Positions 26,643 to 34,385 of a DNA stretch of 57,293 nt are shown here, in pieces. Made by a program: the position numbers and the translations under genes. The notes beneath the pieces are model-generated. The model was not told the DNA's origin. It did not search any database and saw only the letters and a list, made by a program, of their open reading frames with translations. Location: the NCBI GenBank assembly GCA_051879315.1, contig JBJELW010000078.1:1-57293 (forward strand). The letters are read 5' to 3'. Origin of the DNA: Roseburia_C sp051879315 (GTDB lineage: Bacteria > Bacillota > Clostridia > Lachnospirales > Lachnospiraceae). Within the stretch, counting starts at the first letter, position 1. Every line of letters starts with the position of its first letter.

Positions 26643-26681
26643 TAGTCCCGTGGCGATAGTGTCAAGTCAAATATGAAAAGC

Positions 26682-26720
26682 GACACAAGGGCTCCGTCAC
26701 CTTCGGTGACACCTCGTGTC
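26682..26720. repeat. Double-stem intergenic element, copy 1
   Basis: Outer stem GACAC/GTGTC (26682-26686 with 26716-26720), conserved AAGGGCTCC on the 5' side and ACCTC on the 3' side, and inner hairpin GTCACC-TTC-GGTGAC (26696-26710). TGACACCTC (26707-26715) is also perfectly complementary to GAGGTGTCA (26733-26741), which contains the ribosome binding site of the next gene. Related elements occur at 37945-37983 and, inverted, at 35739-35782. Confidence 0.75.
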
Positions 26721-26742
26721 AAGAGGGACCAGGAGGTGTCAT

Positions 26743-27096
26743 ATGAGTATTTCCATGGATAGCATGAGCAGTTATTTAAATAACACCATTTCCCAGGCCG
26801 GCAGCAACAGCAGTACCAGCGGATTGGAGCGGACCTTAAATTCCGATATGTCCAGTGCTTCCGATGAGGAGCTGATGGATGTCTGCAAAGAATTTGAGGC
26901 ATATTTTGTGGAACAGGTGCTGAAGGAGATGGAGAAAACCATACCGGACAACGGGGATGACAGCAACATGTCCCAGCTGACGGATTACTATAAGGATCAG
27001 ATGATCCAGAAACTTTCCAGCGAGATCGCTGAGGAAACGGGAAACAGTCTGGCACAACAGCTGTATGAGCAGATGAAAAGGAATTACAATTTATGA
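26743..27096 (+). CDS. FlgJ-like rod-binding protein
   Basis: The 117-aa protein matches the rod-binding domain found in the N-terminal half of FlgJ: DVCKEFEAYFVEQVLKEMEKTIP followed by LTDYYKDQMIQKLSSEIAEETGNSLAQQLYEQM. It lacks the muramidase half, as is usual for short Firmicute versions. It should cap or assemble the flagellar rod in the wall. The start at 26743 is chosen for its AGGAGGT at 26731-26737. It overlaps recD2 by 4 bp (ATGA). Confidence 0.88.
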   Translation: MSISMDSMSSYLNNTISQAGSNSSTSGLERTLNSDMSSASDEELMDVCKEFEAYFVEQVLKEMEKTIPDNGDDSNMSQLTDYYKDQMIQKLSSEIAEETGNSLAQQLYEQMKRNYNL

Positions 27097-29309
27097 AACT
27101 AACAGGTTTTGTAGATCATATTATATACCGCAATGCGGACAATGGATATACGGTGCTAGTGCTGGTGAGTGAGGACGAAGAGATCACCTGTACCGGCACC
27201 TTTTCCGGTGTCAGCGAAGGCGAAAATCTGGAGGTGGAGGGAGAATATACCACCCACGTCACCTATGGCCAGCAGTTTAGGGTGACAGGCTATGAACAGA
27301 AGGAGCCTACGGATGAACTGTCCATTGAGCGTTATTTGGGGTCCGGTGCCATCAAAGGTGTGGGAGTGGCGCTGGCTGCCCGTATTGTTAAAAAGTTTAA
27401 AGGAGATACCTTCCGCATTATCGAGGAGGAGCCGGAGCGTCTGGCAGAGGTAAAGGGGATCAGCGAGCGCAAAGCCATGGAGATTTCGGATCAGGTGGCA
27501 GAAAAGCGTGATCTGCGCCGTGCCATGATTTTTCTGCAGCAGTATGGGATCAGCCTGAATCTGGCGGTGAAAATCTACAAGACCTACGGACAGGAAGTGT
27601 ATGGAATCCTGAGGGAGAATCCCTACCGCCTGGCGGATGATATCAGCGGAGTGGGATTTCGAATCGCAGATGAAATAGCCAAAAAGGCCGGGATACACAC
27701 AGACTCCGATTTCCGGATCCGCAGCGGAATCCTTTACACGCTGCTTCAGGCGTCCGGCGAGGGACATACCTATCTGCCGGAAGATGTGTTGACGAAAAAG
27801 ACAGCGGAGCTTCTGGAGATCGAGGAAGCATATATCGGAAAACATTACATGGACCTGGCGGTGGAGCGCAGGATCGTGATGAAACAGGAACAGGATCAGG
27901 TGCGTATCTATGCTGCCTGCTTCTACTATATGGAAAACAATACAGCTGCCATGCTCCATGGGCTGAATGTGTCCTATGAGGTAAGTGATGCGGAGATCAC
28001 CCAAAGGATTCACCGCATTGAAAAACAGTCTGGGCTGGAACTGGACGAACACCAGCAGGATGCAGTCAGTGAGGCGGTGCGAAACGGCCTGCTGGTGCTG
28101 ACCGGAGGGCCGGGAACCGGTAAGACCACCACCATCAATGCCATTATTAAATACTTTGAACTGGAAGGGCTGGACATTTCCCTGGCTGCCCCCACCGGAC
28201 GGGCGGCCAAGCGAATGAGTGAGATGACCGGTTACGAGGCCAAGACCATTCACCGGCTGCTGGAATTAAATGCCGGCATGGAGGATACGGCGGGATTTGA
28301 GCGGAATGAGAATAATCCCCTGGAGACGGATGTGGTGATCATCGACGAGATGTCCATGGTGGATATCAGCCTGATGAATGCACTCTTAAAAGCCATTGCG
28401 GCAGGCACCCGTCTGGTTCTGGTGGGAGATGTGAACCAGCTGCCCAGTGTGGGTCCGGGAAGTGTGCTGAAGGATATCATCGACAGTGGCAGCTTTCATG
28501 TGGTGAAGCTCACCCGGATCTTCCGCCAGGCCAGCCAGAGTGATATTATCGTAAATGCCCATAAAATCAATCGTGGGGAGGAAGTTCTGCTGGACAATAA
28601 GAGCATGGACTTCTTCTTCCTGAAACGGTATGACCCGGACAAAATCATCAATGTTATGCTGCAGCTGATTCTGCAGAAGCTGCCCAAATTCGTGGGGGCA
28701 AAGCCCTACGAGATTCAGGTGCTCACCGCCATGAAGAAAGGCAATCTGGGGGTGGAGCGGTTGAACTCCGTACTGCAGCATTATCTGAACCCTGCATCGC
28801 CGGACAAGAAGGAGCGGGAATACGGGGACAAGGTGTTCCGGGAAGGCGATAAGGTCATGCAGATCAAAAACAATTATCAGCTGGAGTGGGAAGTCCTCAG
28901 CAAATACGGCTTCGCCATAGACCGGGGGATGGGAGTCTTTAACGGTGATATGGGAATTATCCGGGAAATCAATGAGTACAAGGAGACCCTGACTGTGCTG
29001 TACGATGAGGAAAAAGTGGTGGAATATCCATTTAAACTCATGGAAGAGCTGGAACTGGCCTATGCCATTACCATACATAAGTCCCAGGGAAGCGAGTATC
29101 CGGCAGTGGTGATACCGCTGCTGTCAGGTCCCCGGATGCTGATGAACCGCAACCTTTTGTACACTGCGGTGACCAGGGCAAGAAAATGCGTGACACTGGT
29201 GGGAGATGACCGCTGCTTTTATGAGATGGAGCAGAACGTGACGGAGCAGACCCGTTACAGCGGTCTCGTGGATCGCATTCGTGAGAGAGTAGGAAAGGAG
29301 CCTGTTTGA
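27093..29309 (+). CDS. recD2: RecD2-type ATP-dependent 5'-3' DNA helicase
   Basis: The 738-aa protein is the RecD2 (RecD/TraA) form used in bacteria without RecBC. It has an N-terminal OB-like domain, helix-hairpin-helix repeats (about residues 90-220), a UvrD-type helicase core with Walker A GGPGTGKTTT (about 338-347), IIDEMSMVD, and the C-terminal motif AITIHKSQGSEY. It is involved in mismatch repair, replication fork handling and recombination. Its start overlaps the FlgJ-like gene by 4 bp and its stop overlaps the comFC start, so a DNA-repair helicase sits inside a flagellar/competence transcript. Confidence 0.95.
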   Translation: MKLTGFVDHIIYRNADNGYTVLVLVSEDEEITCTGTFSGVSEGENLEVEGEYTTHVTYGQQFRVTGYEQKEPTDELSIERYLGSGAIKGVGVALAARIVKKFKGDTFRIIEEEPERLAEVKGISERKAMEISDQVAEKRDLRRAMIFLQQYGISLNLAVKIYKTYGQEVYGILRENPYRLADDISGVGFRIADEIAKKAGIHTDSDFRIRSGILYTLLQASGEGHTYLPEDVLTKKTAELLEIEEAYIGKHYMDLAVERRIVMKQEQDQVRIYAACFYYMENNTAAMLHGLNVSYEVSDAEITQRIHRIEKQSGLELDEHQQDAVSEAVRNGLLVLTGGPGTGKTTTINAIIKYFELEGLDISLAAPTGRAAKRMSEMTGYEAKTIHRLLELNAGMEDTAGFERNENNPLETDVVIIDEMSMVDISLMNALLKAIAAGTRLVLVGDVNQLPSVGPGSVLKDIIDSGSFHVVKLTRIFRQASQSDIIVNAHKINRGEEVLLDNKSMDFFFLKRYDPDKIINVMLQLILQKLPKFVGAKPYEIQVLTAMKKGNLGVERLNSVLQHYLNPASPDKKEREYGDKVFREGDKVMQIKNNYQLEWEVLSKYGFAIDRGMGVFNGDMGIIREINEYKETLTVLYDEEKVVEYPFKLMEELELAYAITIHKSQGSEYPAVVIPLLSGPRMLMNRNLLYTAVTRARKCVTLVGDDRCFYEMEQNVTEQTRYSGLVDRIRERVGKEPV

Positions 29310-30064
29310 TACAAATCAAACAACAGACAAAACAGAAACTGAGCATACTTCTAAAGTCCGGAAAGGATTTCCTGCTGGATATTCTCTTCCCCAGAAGATG
29401 TCCGCTGTGCGATCAGGTAATTCCCATGGATCGCCTGATCTGCGAACCATGCAGTGGAAAACTCCCCTATCTGCGGGAGCCCCTGTGCAAAAAATGCGGA
29501 AAATCTTTATCGGATGACCGGACAGAGTACTGCAGGGACTGCAGCCGGAAGGCGCATTCGTTCCGGGCGGGAAGGGCGGTTTTTTCCTATGAGGGCAGAA
29601 TGAGAGAGTCCCTCTATCGGTTCAAGTATGCAAACCGGCGGGAGTACGGCGCTTTCTACGGAGAGCAGGCTGCCATCCTTTACGGAAGCTGGATCAAACG
29701 ATGCGGTGTGGAGGCGGTGATTCCCGTTCCCCTGCACAGAAAACGCCGGCAAAAGCGGGGGTACAACCAGGCGGAGATTTTTGCCCGGGAGCTGGCTGAC
29801 CGGGTGGGATTGCCGGTGCGGACAGACCTGGTGAGCAGAGTGGTAAACACCCGCCCCCAGAAGGAACTGGACGTGGAACAGCGGCGGAAAAATTTGAAAA
29901 AAGCTTTTACAATTAACAGAAGTATAGTACAATTAAGAAAAGTACTGCTGGTGGACGATATCTATACCACAGGCAGCACAGTGGACGCAGTGACACAGGT
30001 TCTCCGGGATGCAGGCGTGGAGGAAATATATGTGCTTTGCATCAGTATTGGCGGGGGCTATTAG
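29306..30064 (+). CDS. comFC: ComFC-like phosphoribosyltransferase-family protein
   Basis: The 252-aa protein has the ComF layout: four-cysteine zinc finger (CPLC...CEPC and CKKC...CRDC) in the first 80 residues, then a phosphoribosyltransferase fold with the PRPP-binding motif VLLVDDIYTTGSTV. ComFC takes part in DNA uptake and is widely kept in bacteria not known to be competent. The TTG start at 29306 overlaps the recD2 stop and has AAGGAG upstream. Confidence 0.9.
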   Translation: MIQIKQQTKQKLSILLKSGKDFLLDILFPRRCPLCDQVIPMDRLICEPCSGKLPYLREPLCKKCGKSLSDDRTEYCRDCSRKAHSFRAGRAVFSYEGRMRESLYRFKYANRREYGAFYGEQAAILYGSWIKRCGVEAVIPVPLHRKRRQKRGYNQAEIFARELADRVGLPVRTDLVSRVVNTRPQKELDVEQRRKNLKKAFTINRSIVQLRKVLLVDDIYTTGSTVDAVTQVLRDAGVEEIYVLCISIGGGY

Positions 30065-30075
30065 GAGGAGAGAAT

Positions 30076-30477
30076 ATGGATGTACGTAATTGCAGAAGTT
30101 GTGGACGTTTGTTTAATTATCTTGGCGGCCAGCCGATTTGTCAAGCCTGTAAGGAGAAGCTGGAGGAAAAGTTTCAGCAGGTGAAAGAATATCTGCGTGA
30201 GAATCCAAACAGTTCCATTCAGACAGTGTCGGAGGAGAACGACGTATCCACCAAGCAGATCAAACAGTGGGTGCGGGAAGAACGGTTGACCTTTTCGGAT
30301 GATTCGCCGGTGGGCATTGATTGTGAGTGCTGTGGGGCCACCATCAAGACCGGTCGTTTCTGTGAAAAATGCAAGTCTGAAATGAAAAATGATTTTCGCA
30401 GTGTGATGCAGAGTAATTCCAAACCTCTGGATCCGCCGAAACGAACCAGTGAGCGGGATAAGATGAGATATTTATAA
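30076..30477 (+). CDS. Flagellar operon protein YvyF-like (zinc-ribbon regulator)
   Basis: The 133-aa protein has an N-terminal zinc-ribbon-like part (CRSCGRLFNY...CQAC), a central helix-turn-helix-like stretch (TVSEENDVSTKQIKQWVREERL), and a C-terminal four-cysteine set (CECC...CEKC). This is the YvyF/TIGR03826 pattern. In Bacillus subtilis yvyF lies between comFC and flgM, and the comFC-yvyF order is kept here. FlgM does not follow; a terminator does. The start at 30076 has GGAGGAG. Confidence 0.85.
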   Translation: MDVRNCRSCGRLFNYLGGQPICQACKEKLEEKFQQVKEYLRENPNSSIQTVSEENDVSTKQIKQWVREERLTFSDDSPVGIDCECCGATIKTGRFCEKCKSEMKNDFRSVMQSNSKPLDPPKRTSERDKMRYL

Positions 30478-30492
30478 AAAGCAAAAGATGAG

Positions 30493-30529
30493 AAACTGCT
30501 GTAAAACCTACAGCAGTTTTTTATTATTT
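30493..30529 (+). terminator. Rho-independent terminator after the flagellar/recD2/comFC unit
   Basis: AAACTGCTGTA (30493-30503) pairs with TACAGCAGTTT (30509-30519), followed by a T-rich run. It marks the end of the transcript that probably began at mbl. Confidence 0.92.
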
Positions 30530-30560
30530 TTGCCAGGATTATCAATAAAAATGTTTTTGC

Positions 30561-30589
30561 TTTTCATAAAGCAGGAACTATGCTATACT
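30561..30589 (+). promoter_or_regulatory. Probable promoter for the cdaA unit
   Basis: An extended -10, TGCTATACT (TATACT at 30584-30589), lies about 70 nt before the ATG at 30659. The -35 at the standard distance (TTTTCA, 30561-30566) is weak. Confidence 0.5.
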
Positions 30590-30658
30590 GTTATGGAATA
30601 AGGCTTACTATCCGGTGGGCCTGCGTATTTGATAGTGTCAAGAGGTGGGGGACATCCG

Positions 30659-31081
30659 ATGATTAGCAAGGAACGTGTCAGACAAATGACAAAATTAGCT
30701 GAATATGATGCGGCTGACGGAAAAAAGTATGAAAAGATGACACAGTATTTCCGGGAAGACTATGTTGCCATGGAGATGATCAAAAGCTTTTTTGCCGGAA
30801 CCATTGGCTTTGGATTGTTGTTTTTACTGTGGCTCCTCTACGAGATGGAGACCCTCAGTGAACTGCTGGTTCTGACAGATCTGGTGACGATGGGAATTAT
30901 TACCATGCTGGTATATATAACCTTTATGGTGGTGTTTCTGTTGATAACTTATGTGGTATACAATAAACGCTATACCGAGGGCAGAAAACAGATCAAAAAT
31001 TACTACAATCGCTTGCAAAAAGTGCAGAGCATATACCGCAGTGAGGAACAGGAACAGCTGCAGGGTGAATGGGAGGATTAG
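30659..31081 (+). CDS. Hypothetical small membrane protein, 140 aa
   Basis: The protein has a soluble N-terminal helix rich in charged residues (about 1-40), two membrane helices (about 43-65 and 75-100), and a basic coiled-coil-like tail (about 102-140, YYNRLQKVQSIY). I do not recognise the family. The start at 30659 follows GAGGTGGGGG. It is first in a tight run with the 334-aa membrane protein (1 bp gap) and cdaA, so the two unknown membrane proteins may work with the c-di-AMP/wall module. Confidence 0.7.
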   Translation: MISKERVRQMTKLAEYDAADGKKYEKMTQYFREDYVAMEMIKSFFAGTIGFGLLFLLWLLYEMETLSELLVLTDLVTMGIITMLVYITFMVVFLLITYVVYNKRYTEGRKQIKNYYNRLQKVQSIYRSEEQEQLQGEWED

Positions 31082-31082
31082 A

Positions 31083-32087
31083 ATGACCGCGTTGTTTGAA
31101 GCAAAAGACCGGATTGTGCGCTTTTACGGAAGACATGAGTATGTGATGAATGCCGTGATGAAGTTCATACTGGCAATCGCCACTTTTGGAATAATCAATT
31201 CGCAAATAGGATATATGACCGGGCTGGCCAATGTGCCGGTGACCCTGATGCTGTCTGTGCTGGCGGCACTGCTGCCGGTAAATGTCATTATACTTCTGGC
31301 TGCATTGCTGGTGGTGGTGCATCTGTATGCACTGTCCCTGGAGGTGTGTGCAGTGGGGGCAGGAATCCTTTTGGTGATCCTACTGCTGTATTTTCGGTTT
31401 ACACCGAAGACCGGTTACAATACTGTGGTTACTGCGGTGCTGTTCCGTTTGCACATTCCCTATGTGATGCCGGTTACGGTGGGACTGATGGAGACACCTG
31501 CGGCTATGATTTCCGTGGTGTCCGGAACGGTGGTTTACTATTTCCTGGCAGGAGTAAAGGAAAACGAGACACTTCTCAGCACCTCAGCGGAGGACAGCTC
31601 CAGCATTTCCGTTATTTCCATTGCGTTAAAGCAGCTTTTTGCCAACCGGGAGATGTTTCTGGTGCTGGTGACTTTTGTGATTATGATGCTGATCATCTAC
31701 ATCATCCGCAGAAGAGACATTGATCATGCGTGGACCATAGCGTTTATTGCTGGCATTCTGACAGAGACTGTGATCCTTCTCAGCGGCTATCTGATTCTGG
31801 GTATGTCCGGACGTATTCTCTGGCTGGTGATTGGAAACGTGATTACCCTGCTCATTGCGTTTTTGCAGCAACTGCTGTTTTTTAATCTGGATTACAGCAG
31901 AATCGAACGGGTTCAGTTTGAGGACGACGAATATTATTACTATGTGAAGGCGGTACCGAAGATCTGCCTGACAGAGAAGGAAAAACAGGTAACCCGGATT
32001 TCCGGTAACCGGGATCGCAGCAGGGAGCGGGACTCCTTCTCACGCAGTGATTTTTATGATGAGATGGATATTGACGACGATATTTGA
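31083..32087 (+). CDS. Hypothetical polytopic membrane protein, 334 aa
   Basis: The protein starts at 31083, one base after the previous stop. It has about seven or eight hydrophobic helices between residues 20 and 280, and a hydrophilic acidic/basic tail of about 55 residues (EFDDEYYY-like start, then Arg/Asp-rich) that should face the cytoplasm. I do not recognise a transporter or enzyme motif. It is 25 bp upstream of cdaA in what looks like one operon. A link to cyclic di-AMP or wall synthesis is suggested only by position. Confidence 0.72.
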   Translation: MTALFEAKDRIVRFYGRHEYVMNAVMKFILAIATFGIINSQIGYMTGLANVPVTLMLSVLAALLPVNVIILLAALLVVVHLYALSLEVCAVGAGILLVILLLYFRFTPKTGYNTVVTAVLFRLHIPYVMPVTVGLMETPAAMISVVSGTVVYYFLAGVKENETLLSTSAEDSSSISVISIALKQLFANREMFLVLVTFVIMMLIIYIIRRRDIDHAWTIAFIAGILTETVILLSGYLILGMSGRILWLVIGNVITLLIAFLQQLLFFNLDYSRIERVQFEDDEYYYYVKAVPKICLTEKEKQVTRISGNRDRSRERDSFSRSDFYDEMDIDDDI

Positions 32088-32112
32088 TTTTTAGGATAAA
32101 GGAAGTGAAACT

Positions 32113-33024
32113 GTGCAGAATCTCATGGAAACATTAAGTACTTTTAAAGACAGCTATCTGTCATGGGTAAAAAATATGAGCATAAGTGTCTCTAAGATTG
32201 ACATTGTGGAGATTCTGATCATTGCATTTCTGTTTTACCAGGTATTGAAATGGATCAAAGACACCAGGGCGTGGACTCTGCTGAAGGGAATTCTGGTGAT
32301 TCTGGTGTTCGTTCTGGTGGCAGCCATCTTCCAGATGAATACTATTCTCTGGATCGCAGAAAAGACCATCAATGTGGCAGTGATCGCCCTGATCATTATT
32401 TTTCAGCCGGAGCTTCGTAAGGCTTTGGAAGAACTGGGACGAAAAAAGTTCATATCCATGCTCTTTTCCTTTGAATTTGGCAAGGAGAAAACAGAGAAAT
32501 TCAGCGATAGAACCATCAACGAACTGGTGAAGGCCTGCTATGAAATGGGAAAGGTAAAAACCGGAGCACTGATTGTAATCGAGAATGAAGTGGCATTGGC
32601 GGAGTACGACCGGACCGGTATCCCGGTGGACGGTGTGGTGACCAGCCAGCTGCTGATCAATATATTCGAAAAAAATACGCCGCTTCACGATGGCGCGGTG
32701 ATCATCCGGGGAGACCGTGTGGCGGCAGCCACCTGTTATCTTCCGTTGTCTGACAGCATGGAGCTGAGCAAAGAACTGGGTACCAGACATCGTGCGGCGC
32801 TGGGAGTCAGTGAGATCAGCGACTCTTTCACGATTGTGGTGTCAGAGGAGACGGGAAAGGTATCCATTGCCACCGGCGGACAGCTTTACCGCAATGTGGA
32901 TCCGGATTTCCTGAAAAATAAGCTGCGATTCCTGCAGAAGAACGATCTGGAACCCAAGCGCTTCCAGTCTTTGAAGAGGAGGTTGCTGAATGTTAAAAAA
33001 GCTGACAAATCTAATAACGAATAA
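32113..33024 (+). CDS. cdaA: Diadenylate cyclase CdaA
   Basis: CdaA makes cyclic di-AMP from two ATP at the membrane. The 303-aa protein has three N-terminal helices (about residues 25-95), then the DAC domain with the catalytic DGA motif (LHDGAVI, about residue 192) and the RHR motif (TRHRAALG, about 224). The start is GTG at 32113 with AAGGAAG. The ybbR-like gene overlaps its end by 35 bp and glmM follows, the conserved cdaA-cdaR-glmM trio in which the latter two modulate the cyclase. Confidence 0.96.
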   Translation: MQNLMETLSTFKDSYLSWVKNMSISVSKIDIVEILIIAFLFYQVLKWIKDTRAWTLLKGILVILVFVLVAAIFQMNTILWIAEKTINVAVIALIIIFQPELRKALEELGRKKFISMLFSFEFGKEKTEKFSDRTINELVKACYEMGKVKTGALIVIENEVALAEYDRTGIPVDGVVTSQLLINIFEKNTPLHDGAVIIRGDRVAAATCYLPLSDSMELSKELGTRHRAALGVSEISDSFTIVVSEETGKVSIATGGQLYRNVDPDFLKNKLRFLQKNDLEPKRFQSLKRRLLNVKKADKSNNE

Positions 33025-34384
33025 TCTGATACTGAAGCTGGCAGCGTTGATTTTTGCAGTGATCCTCTGGCTGGTGGTGGTGAATGTGGACGACCCCACC
33101 CAGTCTAAGAATTTTAGTGCCACTGTCACGGTGGAAAATGCCGGATATATGGCAGAACAGGGCAAATACTTTGAGATTCCGGAGAGTGAGCTGACAGTGA
33201 CATTTAAGGTGTCGGCTGTCCGTTCTATCATGGGCAATCTCAGCAATTCCGATTTTAAGGCAGTGGCCAATATGGAGAATATCGAACAGACAGAGGATGG
33301 TTACCGGGTGCCTCTGGAAATTACAGCCACCCGATACACCTCCAGCGTGAAATTTTCCAATACCACCCAATACGTGTATGTGGATGTGGAAGATCTGGTA
33401 ACCAAGCAATTCACCATCAAGGCAGTCTCCAGCGGTGAGCCGGCTGAGAATTGCGCGGTGGGCACATTGGAGGCTTCCCCCAATGTGCTGAAAGTCAGCG
33501 GACCCAAGTCTGTGGTGGATCGGATTGAGACTGCCCAGGCGGTCATCGATGTGACCGGGGCATCCTCCAATCTGACAGACAGCATCGCACCGTTGCTCTA
33601 CGATGCCAACGGCAAGGTGGTGGATCCGTCAAAGCTTACCTTTAATATCAACACCATCACAGTATCCGCCGAGATATTGGATGTGCGAAGCATTCCTGTG
33701 TATGTAAGTGCCACTGGAAATGCTGCAGAGGGATATGGCTGCAGAGAAATCATCGTGGATCCCCAGAAGATCCGAGTGAAAGGCGCGGCATCCGCACTGA
33801 ATGCTGCGGACAAAATTGAAATTCCGGCAGAACTTATCGACATTTCAGGGGCAACGGAGAATGTGGAGCGTACAATAGATATTACAGAGTATCTGCCAAA
33901 CGGCGTGGAACTGGCGGATGCCGACGAGCGGAATGTACAGATCACCGTGGTAATCGAACCTTATGAAACAGTGGAATACGAGGTGCCGGTGAGTCAGATT
34001 ACCCTGACGGAAAATCCTCAGGGCTATGAGACTGCATTTGACGGTACCGCAGTTACCGTTAAGGTCAGCGGCCTGAAATCCGATATGGATGCACTGGCTG
34101 TTTCCGATATCAGCGGCACATTGAGTCTGAATGGCCTCAGCGAAGGAAAACATACCCTGCAGGTACAGTGGAAACTGGATACAAATGTCTATACCATAGA
34201 ATCCGCCGGCAGTGTGGCATTGGAACTTGTAAAGGCAGAGGAGTCCGGCAGCAGTGTTTCTAATGGCGGTGCATCGGACGGTGATTCAGATGGCAGCACT
34301 TCCGGCAGCGCATCAGGTAGTACATCAGGTAGTACATCAGGTGCGGACACGGGAGCAGATTTAGAAAATGTGGAGGAAGAGTAA
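32990..34384 (+). CDS. YbbR-domain protein (CdaR, regulator of CdaA)
   Basis: The 464-aa protein has one N-terminal membrane helix (about residues 12-32) and about four YbbR repeats outside the membrane, each with a V-x-V-x-G/S core and spaced by about 85 residues. The C-terminal 45 residues are Ser/Gly/Thr/Asp-rich low complexity ending in acidic residues; the DNA there has a 12-bp tandem repeat (about 34313-34340). CdaR-type proteins bind CdaA and adjust its activity. The start at 32990 lies inside cdaA with a GGAGG site, so translation is coupled. Confidence 0.9.
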   Translation: MLKKLTNLITNNLILKLAALIFAVILWLVVVNVDDPTQSKNFSATVTVENAGYMAEQGKYFEIPESELTVTFKVSAVRSIMGNLSNSDFKAVANMENIEQTEDGYRVPLEITATRYTSSVKFSNTTQYVYVDVEDLVTKQFTIKAVSSGEPAENCAVGTLEASPNVLKVSGPKSVVDRIETAQAVIDVTGASSNLTDSIAPLLYDANGKVVDPSKLTFNINTITVSAEILDVRSIPVYVSATGNAAEGYGCREIIVDPQKIRVKGAASALNAADKIEIPAELIDISGATENVERTIDITEYLPNGVELADADERNVQITVVIEPYETVEYEVPVSQITLTENPQGYETAFDGTAVTVKVSGLKSDMDALAVSDISGTLSLNGLSEGKHTLQVQWKLDTNVYTIESAGSVALELVKAEESGSSVSNGGASDGDSDGSTSGSASGSTSGSTSGADTGADLENVEEE

Positions 34385-34385
34385 A

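Noticed and set aside
26682..26720. Double-stem element considered as a rho-independent terminator
   Set aside because: No T-run follows in either direction in this or the other two copies, and it lies directly before a ribosome binding site.
27156..28253. 365-aa minus-strand frame inside recD2
   Set aside because: Antisense shadow; recD2 motifs on the plus strand are complete.
34313..34340. 12-bp tandem repeats considered as CRISPR or regulatory repeats
   Set aside because: They are in frame in the ybbR-like gene and encode its Ser/Gly/Thr-rich tail.
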